A stretch of 6,511 bases of DNA from a bacterium. Lineage in GTDB: Bacteria > Babelota > Babeliae > Babelales > Chromulinivoraceae. A program made the translations under genes and the position numbers. The stretch's first letter is position 1, and each line of letters begins with the position of its first letter. Below the pieces are notes generated by a model that did no database searches, was not told the origin of the DNA, and saw only the letters and a list, made by a program, of their open reading frames with translations. The DNA lies in the NCBI GenBank assembly GCA_947377595.1, contig CANCGK010000053.1, positions 1 through 6,511 of the forward strand, in the 5' to 3' direction. Positions 1 through 4,073 of the stretch are shown piece after piece.

Positions 1-813
1 GCACATTCATCAAGTTATGTTTCTCAAAGAACAGAACGTAATGCGCAAACAGTATATTCTGGATTATTACAATCGGTTCAATCGGCTCAAGATGTTGTCA
101 AAACTATGATGGAACAGTCTGTGCGTAAAAATACTGCAGATGTGACTCAAATGTATATTCAAGGGCAGGTCACAGGCAAAATTGTCGAAAGTCTTGCGCA
201 TGTATCATCGTTAATTGGCAATCAGTTGATTCAAGCTGGTACATCGATTGGCAAGGCAATACCGCCACATCTTCTTGATAGTACATTTACTACCGTTACC
301 AATGCTGGTAAGGTGACTCTTGTCGTTGATCAAACTGGTGAAAATATTGGTGCTGCAATTGCATCTATTGGGCAAAAATTATCTGATCCTCGATTTGAAA
401 AAGCTGCAAAAATAACAGGCCAAGCAGCTGGTGCACGAAGAGGTAATCAGTGGCAAGGTGGTGATACAGAAAAATCTAGTAAGCCTCAATCAGGATCTTC
501 CTGCTCGTACACGTATGAACATGGCAAGTATAAAGATTCAGCAAAGCATCATCCTAACAGTCCCAAAGGTGTAAGTAAACCTCCTTTAGATGGTCAAGCA
601 GCATTAGATAGATCATTTGCTGTTAAAGGTTCTACGCAAAGAGTTACAACAGAAAATGGTAAAATTGTTATTTTGAAGTACGAAGGCAATGGAAGTAATG
701 TATATCATGGTTATTTAGTTGAGAGTTTTCATTCGATACAAGAAGGTGATGTGCGAAAAGTATTGTTAGATAATAAATTAGTCAAAAATGCTAAAACAGG
801 AAAGATTTTATAA
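1..813 (+). CDS. C-terminal part of a polymorphic toxin-like protein (5'-truncated by window)
   Basis: The frame is open from base 1, so the 270 visible codons are the end of a longer protein and ATG 106 is internal. Visible residues 1 to about 145 are Ala/Gln/Ser/Thr-rich and probably helical (carrier region). A Gly/Ser/Lys-rich linker follows at about 145-170. Residues about 174-270 form a compact tip with KYKDSAKHH (176-184), GQAALDRSF (198-206), QRV, YHGYLVESF (235-243) and a terminal TGKIL. From memory of the family this pattern (GKY..., GQ.ALD.S, RV, HGH/HGY, GKI at the very end) matches the polymorphic toxin type 17 (Ntox17) tip; no search was possible. The biochemical activity of that family is not something I can state. 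His183, His184 and His236 are candidate functional residues. The gene immediately downstream fits an immunity partner. Delivery route is not visible because the N-terminus is missing. Coding status is near certain; the toxin identity is moderately sure. Confidence 0.75.
   Translation, partial: AHSSSYVSQRTERNAQTVYSGLLQSVQSAQDVVKTMMEQSVRKNTADVTQMYIQGQVTGKIVESLAHVSSLIGNQLIQAGTSIGKAIPPHLLDSTFTTVTNAGKVTLVVDQTGENIGAAIASIGQKLSDPRFEKAAKITGQAAGARRGNQWQGGDTEKSSKPQSGSSCSYTYEHGKYKDSAKHHPNSPKGVSKPPLDGQAALDRSFAVKGSTQRVTTENGKIVILKYEGNGSNVYHGYLVESFHSIQEGDVRKVLLDNKLVKNAKTGKIL
798..804 (+). promoter_or_regulatory. Possible ribosome binding site inside the toxin gene for the immunity candidate
   Basis: A purine run AGGAAAG lies inside the last codons of the toxin-like gene, nine bases before ATG 814. 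It is a weak match to Shine-Dalgarno. Because the stop TAA touches the ATG, reinitiation after toxin translation is an equally plausible way of starting the second gene. Confidence 0.4.
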
Positions 814-1446
814 ATGGAACAAAATAATTTAAATATGCAATTTGTTAAACGAGACTGGTTGAAATTTATTATAAATGCGAATCAAAAAATAGTAATTGAA
901 TTTGCTACAGATGATGTTATTCATTGTTGTTACTGGGCTAAAATATATTTTGTATATTATAATCACAAAATATTATTAACAAAGTATGATCTTGTCGATA
1001 ATATTAGACAATTTATAAAAGTTTTAGATCTGACTTTACAGCATGCATTAATTTTAGATGCTAAATTTTATCAAGATATTGGATTTTTATGGAATTTTAT
1101 CTGCAGAAAACCATATAGTCGTGACCAATATAGTGATCAAGCTTTTCTTGAGCGAGATCAATTTAATTCATATCTAGTTTTTAGTAGTTCTGATTTTGCT
1201 ACATGGTTGTATAATGATCACAAAGGTAATATTATATTACAAATTACTCCGATGTTTCCTATTGGCAATCCTCGAAATAAAATACCAAAATATAATACTT
1301 TTTTGCATTGGATGAAGACCTCTTATACTTCGAAGGTAACTTGTATTATTTCACAAGATACAGCTAGACGCTGGTTTGAACAACTCAAAAAAATTAACGA
1401 TGTTGCTCAACATAATATTAATGAAATGTTTAAAGATGTTGATTAA
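814..1446 (+). CDS. Hypothetical protein, candidate immunity protein to the upstream toxin
   Basis: A 210-residue soluble-looking protein with no signal peptide and no convincing membrane helix. It is rich in Ile, Phe, Tyr, Asn and Lys, with several aromatic patches (for example CYWAKIYFVYY at residues 39-49, and WLYNDHKGN further on). I recognise no family. ATG 814 directly follows the TAA of the toxin-like gene (TAAATG, zero gap, same frame), so translational coupling is likely. Base composition is markedly poorer in GC than the upstream carrier region: I count 40 G/C in the 180 bases 841-1020, against 50 in the 120 bases 181-300. A small, fast-evolving, AT-rich gene of no known family just behind a toxin tip is the usual picture for an immunity gene, where the product binds and neutralises the tip in the cytoplasm. 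That role is inferred from position only. The alternative is an unrelated hypothetical gene. Confidence 0.85.
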   Translation: MEQNNLNMQFVKRDWLKFIINANQKIVIEFATDDVIHCCYWAKIYFVYYNHKILLTKYDLVDNIRQFIKVLDLTLQHALILDAKFYQDIGFLWNFICRKPYSRDQYSDQAFLERDQFNSYLVFSSSDFATWLYNDHKGNIILQITPMFPIGNPRNKIPKYNTFLHWMKTSYTSKVTCIISQDTARRWFEQLKKINDVAQHNINEMFKDVD

Positions 1447-1483
1447 TCAAGATGATATGAATAAAAAATAAAAATATGAAAGT

Positions 1484-1488
1484 AAGGA
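1484..1488 (+). promoter_or_regulatory. Ribosome binding site deciding the start of the FtsH-like gene
   Basis: AAGGA sits five bases before ATG 1494. The earlier in-frame ATG at 1476 has only A/T-rich sequence before it. The same AAGGA-plus-five-bases arrangement precedes the large gene at 4074, which supports choosing 1494 as the start. Confidence 0.6.
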
Positions 1489-1493
1489 TCTGT

Positions 1494-2636
1494 ATGAATG
1501 TTGTATTGCAGAAAAATATGATGATCTGCTTGTTGTTTGCGATGTTCTCTGTTGATCTACACGGGCAAAGATATCATGATGAATTACGGTATTTGCAGCC
1601 TTATCAACAATCAGCTTCTATCGATACAACAGGTAACTTGCCAGACTTTTCTATGGGATTGATTATTGGAGTGTTTGGCGTTTTGGCGGTGCAAGAATAT
1701 TATAAATGGCTTGGCAGGCAAGATCAGGATCAAAAATTTGAATCTAAAAAAGTAAAGCATCCTGTTTATTTGGATTATGATCAACGATTAGTCTATTTGC
1801 AAAAAGCTTGGTATGGTTATGATACAACAGCTCTTGATTTTGATGATATTACATCCGTTACAGCAGGTTTTACGAAGTATCAACTTGAGCGTTTAGTCAA
1901 ATCGGTTAGCAAGTTGGCAACGGAATATCGATTGAGCTTTTTAGAAGAAAAGAATCGGTCGCCTGAACTAGTTGTTCGTTATCCTATCACCATGAGCATA
2001 GTTCGTTTAGCGCTTGATGAAATTCATGGTGGTTCTATTGAATATTATGATCTTGACTACGAAAATAAAATGTATACAGCATTGCACGAAGCTGGCCATG
2101 CATTAGTAATTATCGAACATAAAAATTATGGTTTAAATTTTGTATCAACTATTTGCCGAGAAAAATCTGCAGGCAGAAATATTTATAGCATATTGGTTGA
2201 ACAAGATCATAAAACGTTGCAAGATTGGCAGCACGAAATTATCGTTGCTTTGTCTGGTGGGCTTGCAGAACAGATGTTTGGGTTTGATAAAGCCTGGTAT
2301 AAAAAGCAAAATTGGGTCTACAAAGATTATGCACCTCGCGGCCAAATGAGCAAAGGATTACGTGATATTTTATCTCGATCAAGTGTTAGCTACGATATTT
2401 TTATAGCGCGTGATATTGCAGGCTTTATGATTACCAATAAGTTGATTGAACCAACTCATTTTGATCAGCATGGTAAAGTTGATATGGAAGTAGAGATTGA
2501 ACTGATTTTAGAGGAGTGTTATCAACAAGCGGTTGCTTTGCTTGCTACTCGTAAAGCAGATCTACAAAAAATTGCATCATTGTTATTGACCAAAGATATT
2601 ATCTGTGCGCAAGAAATTAAAGCCTTATTTGTGTAG
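1494..2636 (+). CDS. FtsH-derived M41 metallopeptidase lacking the AAA ATPase core, membrane-anchored
   Basis: The start at 1494 gives 380 residues (386 from ATG 1476). Numbering from 1494, a hydrophobic signal or anchor lies at about 8-22 and a second hydrophobic segment (MGLIIGVFGVLAV) at about 54-66, like the two FtsH membrane helices but with a shorter loop between them. Residues about 89-150 align by eye with the end of the FtsH AAA module: YLDYDQRLVYLQ resembles the segment after the arginine fingers, and AGFTKYQLERLV resembles the lid motif GF(S/T)GADL.NLV. No Walker A, Walker B or SRH is present. The peptidase domain is intact in its signatures: HEAGH at 198-202 (zinc ligands and catalytic Glu199), LSGGLAEQ at 253-260, and SYDIFIARDIAGFM with Asp301 as probable third zinc ligand, as in the FtsH ASND...A..IA..MV motif. 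The C-terminus ends in an FtsH-like helix (DLQKIASLLL...). It is predicted to cleave proteins at the inner membrane but cannot unfold them by its own ATPase. It may instead be regulatory or act with another ATPase. A terminator follows. Confidence 0.85.
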   Translation: MNVVLQKNMMICLLFAMFSVDLHGQRYHDELRYLQPYQQSASIDTTGNLPDFSMGLIIGVFGVLAVQEYYKWLGRQDQDQKFESKKVKHPVYLDYDQRLVYLQKAWYGYDTTALDFDDITSVTAGFTKYQLERLVKSVSKLATEYRLSFLEEKNRSPELVVRYPITMSIVRLALDEIHGGSIEYYDLDYENKMYTALHEAGHALVIIEHKNYGLNFVSTICREKSAGRNIYSILVEQDHKTLQDWQHEIIVALSGGLAEQMFGFDKAWYKKQNWVYKDYAPRGQMSKGLRDILSRSSVSYDIFIARDIAGFMITNKLIEPTHFDQHGKVDMEVEIELILEECYQQAVALLATRKADLQKIASLLLTKDIICAQEIKALFV

Positions 2637-2684
2637 AATGTATATTTTACATCTATGTAATCAGCTATGTAATTTGATTTTTAT

Positions 2685-2719
2685 AAAAAACTTCGGAGTA
2701 TAAAAGCCGAGGTTTTTTT
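2685..2719 (+). terminator. Rho-independent terminator after the FtsH-like gene
   Basis: The left arm CTTCGG (2691-2696) pairs with CCGAGG (2707-2712) around a ten-base loop, with one U-G wobble. The stem is extended by A6 (2685-2690) pairing with T7 (2713-2719), which also supplies the U tract. It lies about 50 bases after the stop at 2636. The A/T symmetry could let it work in both directions, but no convergent gene is seen. Confidence 0.85.
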
Positions 2720-2837
2720 GTGTCAGTACATTGAGTAATTCATGCAATTTTGTACAGGAATACTCGATCCTTTTAATGGCATTTTGTGATAAAATATTGC
2801 TATTTTTTTGATTTATCGGCATTTTATCAGCATAGAA

Positions 2838-2843
2838 TATAAT
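2838..2843 (+). promoter_or_regulatory. -10 box of the Fic gene promoter
   Basis: A perfect TATAAT stands 27 bases before GTG 2871, giving a predicted transcript start near 2850 and a leader of about 20 bases. No good -35 hexamer is seen at 16-18 bp upstream; that position is occupied by the outer left repeat element. The box sits in the middle of the inverted repeat, so a protein bound to the arms would occlude RNA polymerase. Confidence 0.65.
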
Positions 2844-2856
2844 GAGTCATGCTGAT

Positions 2857-2862
2857 AAAGGG
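2857..2862 (+). promoter_or_regulatory. Ribosome binding site for the GTG-started Fic gene
   Basis: AAAGGG lies eight bases before GTG 2871 and is formed across the junction of the first and second forward repeat copies. It supports GTG 2871 as the start. The next in-frame ATG is at codon 20 (2928), too far into the conserved N-terminal region. Confidence 0.6.
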
Positions 2863-2870
2863 CTGATAAC

Positions 2871-3965
2871 GTGCTGATAAAATTTCAACCAACTTACACG
2901 ATAACTAAAAATATTGCCTATAATTTAATGAAAATTCAGGCAGCAAAAGAACAAATTTTACATTTACCGCTTACTCCAGGAGTTTTACAATCATTGCGAG
3001 AAACTGCGCGATTGTATACCACTCATTATTCAACCATGATCGAAGGTAATACATTAAACCCGGGGCAAATTGAAGCAGTTTTGCATGGAAAAATTCATTT
3101 TGTCGGTCATACTCGTGATGAAAATGAAGTTAAAAATTATTATGCAGCTTTGCGACAAGTTGAATTATGGGCTCTTGAAGGAATTACAATTACGCAAGAA
3201 CATATTCAAAAATTGCATGGGCTTGTCATGATGCAGGGACGTAAAAAAAATGTAGCAAGTCCTTATCGTGATGGACAAAATGTTATTCGTGATGGCATGA
3301 GTAAAGCTATCGTGTATATGCCGCCACAAGCAGATGATGTACCAGGATTGATGAAAGGCTTAGTGCAATGGTTGCAAGAACAACATGATACGCCATGTCC
3401 TATAATTGCAGCAATTGTGCATTATCAATTTGCAACGATTCATCCGTATTACGATGGCAATGGAAGAACAGCTCGTTTGTTGACGACGTTGATTTTACAT
3501 CTGAAAGGGTATGATCTTAAAGGTTTATATTCTCTTGAAGAATATTATGCTCAAAATTTACCAGGATATTATCAAGCCATTACTGTCGGGCCATCTCATA
3601 ATTATTATCTTGGGAGAGCAGAATCAGATATTACACAATGGATAGAATATTTTATTGCAGGTATGGTTGCTTCATTTGATAATGTTTGTAAACGTATGCA
3701 GCAAGAACAGGATAAACCAGATTATAGTGCAATTTTACGAACATTAGATCCTCGTCAACGTCAAACCTTAGAATTATTCTCTCAAAAATCGATTATTACT
3801 AGTCGCGATATAGCTCAATTATTTGGTTATCAATCACGAACTGCAACAAAAATTTGCGCTGATTTTGTAGCGCAAGGGTTTTTAGAAGTTGTTGATCCGT
3901 CAAATAAAGGCAGGTCGTACCGATTGGCAGAAAAGTATTCGATCGTTTTTTTTGCAAAGTCTTGA
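2871..3965 (+). CDS. Fic family protein (class II, probable AMPylase) with C-terminal winged helix
   Basis: A 364-residue cytoplasmic protein of typical length for standalone Fic proteins with an N-terminal Fic_N-type helical region. Motifs in order are: the inhibitory helix motif STMIEGN at 54-60 ((S/T)xxxE(G/N), with Glu58 the autoinhibitory residue); the flap region AIVYMPPQADDVP at 146-158, which positions the target side chain; and the catalytic loop HPYYDGNGRTAR at 191-202 (HPFx(D/E)GNGRxxR with Phe replaced by Tyr). His191, Asp195, Asn197, Arg199 and Arg202 are all present, so the enzyme should be active, normally transferring AMP from ATP to a protein Ser, Thr or Tyr hydroxyl. Because the inhibitory motif comes before the Fic motif, it belongs to class II and should be self-restrained. 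Residues about 292-355 form a winged helix-turn-helix (SRDIAQLFGYQSRTATKICA as the helix pair, GRSYRL as the wing). It starts at GTG with a good ribosome binding site and a dedicated promoter inside a repeat array, consistent with autoregulation. The target is unknown. Confidence 0.93.
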   Translation: MLIKFQPTYTITKNIAYNLMKIQAAKEQILHLPLTPGVLQSLRETARLYTTHYSTMIEGNTLNPGQIEAVLHGKIHFVGHTRDENEVKNYYAALRQVELWALEGITITQEHIQKLHGLVMMQGRKKNVASPYRDGQNVIRDGMSKAIVYMPPQADDVPGLMKGLVQWLQEQHDTPCPIIAAIVHYQFATIHPYYDGNGRTARLLTTLILHLKGYDLKGLYSLEEYYAQNLPGYYQAITVGPSHNYYLGRAESDITQWIEYFIAGMVASFDNVCKRMQQEQDKPDYSAILRTLDPRQRQTLELFSQKSIITSRDIAQLFGYQSRTATKICADFVAQGFLEVVDPSNKGRSYRLAEKYSIVFFAKS

Positions 3966-4063
3966 TTTAAAAATTTTATTATTTTAGTGTCTATCTTATT
4001 GTTCTGGAAAAAATTAAAACAGACTGACCTGATTACGCTAGAAAGCGAAAAGGGCTAACAAAA

Positions 4064-4068
4064 AAGGA
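4064..4068 (+). promoter_or_regulatory. Ribosome binding site of the large exported protein
   Basis: AAGGA is five bases before ATG 4074. The ATG at 4068 is in the same frame but overlaps this site, so 4074 is the better start. No clear promoter is visible in the 108 bases after the Fic stop, and no strong terminator separates the two genes. Confidence 0.65.
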
Positions 4069-4073
4069 TGAGT

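Larger units (their letters stand above)
2813..2880 (+). repeat. Symmetric array of five 8-bp elements (GCTGATAA / TTATCAGC) around the Fic promoter
   Basis: Copies in reverse orientation are TTATCGGC at 2813-2820 (one mismatch) and TTATCAGC at 2824-2831. Copies in forward orientation are GCTGATAA at 2851-2858, 2862-2869 and 2873-2880. Spacing within each side is exactly 11 bp, about one helical turn, so all sites on a side face the same way. The inner pair extends to a perfect 11-bp inverted repeat (2823-2833 with 2849-2859, 15-base centre). The inner and outer pairs share the same dyad centre at 2841, which falls in the -10 box. The third forward copy overlaps the first codons of the Fic gene. 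This looks like an operator for a cooperative DNA-binding protein. The winged-helix Fic protein itself is the first candidate binder (inference). Confidence 0.85.

Noticed and set aside
106..813. ATG 106 as the start of the first gene
   Set aside because: The same frame is open back to base 1 with similar composition and there is no ribosome site before ATG 106, so it is an internal Met of a longer protein.
1457..1471. ATG with four codons (1457-1471) between the immunity candidate and the FtsH-like gene
   Set aside because: Too short to call as a leader peptide, and there is no attenuator structure beside it.
2140..2349. Open frames of 66-69 codons on both strands inside the FtsH-like gene
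   Set aside because: They lie wholly within the M41 domain coding sequence, have no supporting start signals and show no recognisable protein features.
2653..2673. Direct repeat CTATGTAAT (2653-2661 and 2665-2673) after the FtsH-like stop
   Set aside because: Only two short AT-rich copies with no further structure; could easily arise by chance.
2786..2795. GTGATAAAAT resembling the Fic operator element
   Set aside because: It lacks the C of GCTGATAA and is out of phase with the 11-bp spacing, so it was not included in the array.
2813..2880. CRISPR-like reading of the short repeats
   Set aside because: Elements are 8 bp with 3-bp gaps and mirrored about a promoter, unlike the longer repeats and spacers of a CRISPR array.
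4036..4047. Small hairpin CGCT-AGAA-AGCG before the large gene
   Set aside because: A 4-bp stem without a U tract is too weak to call as a terminator or riboswitch.
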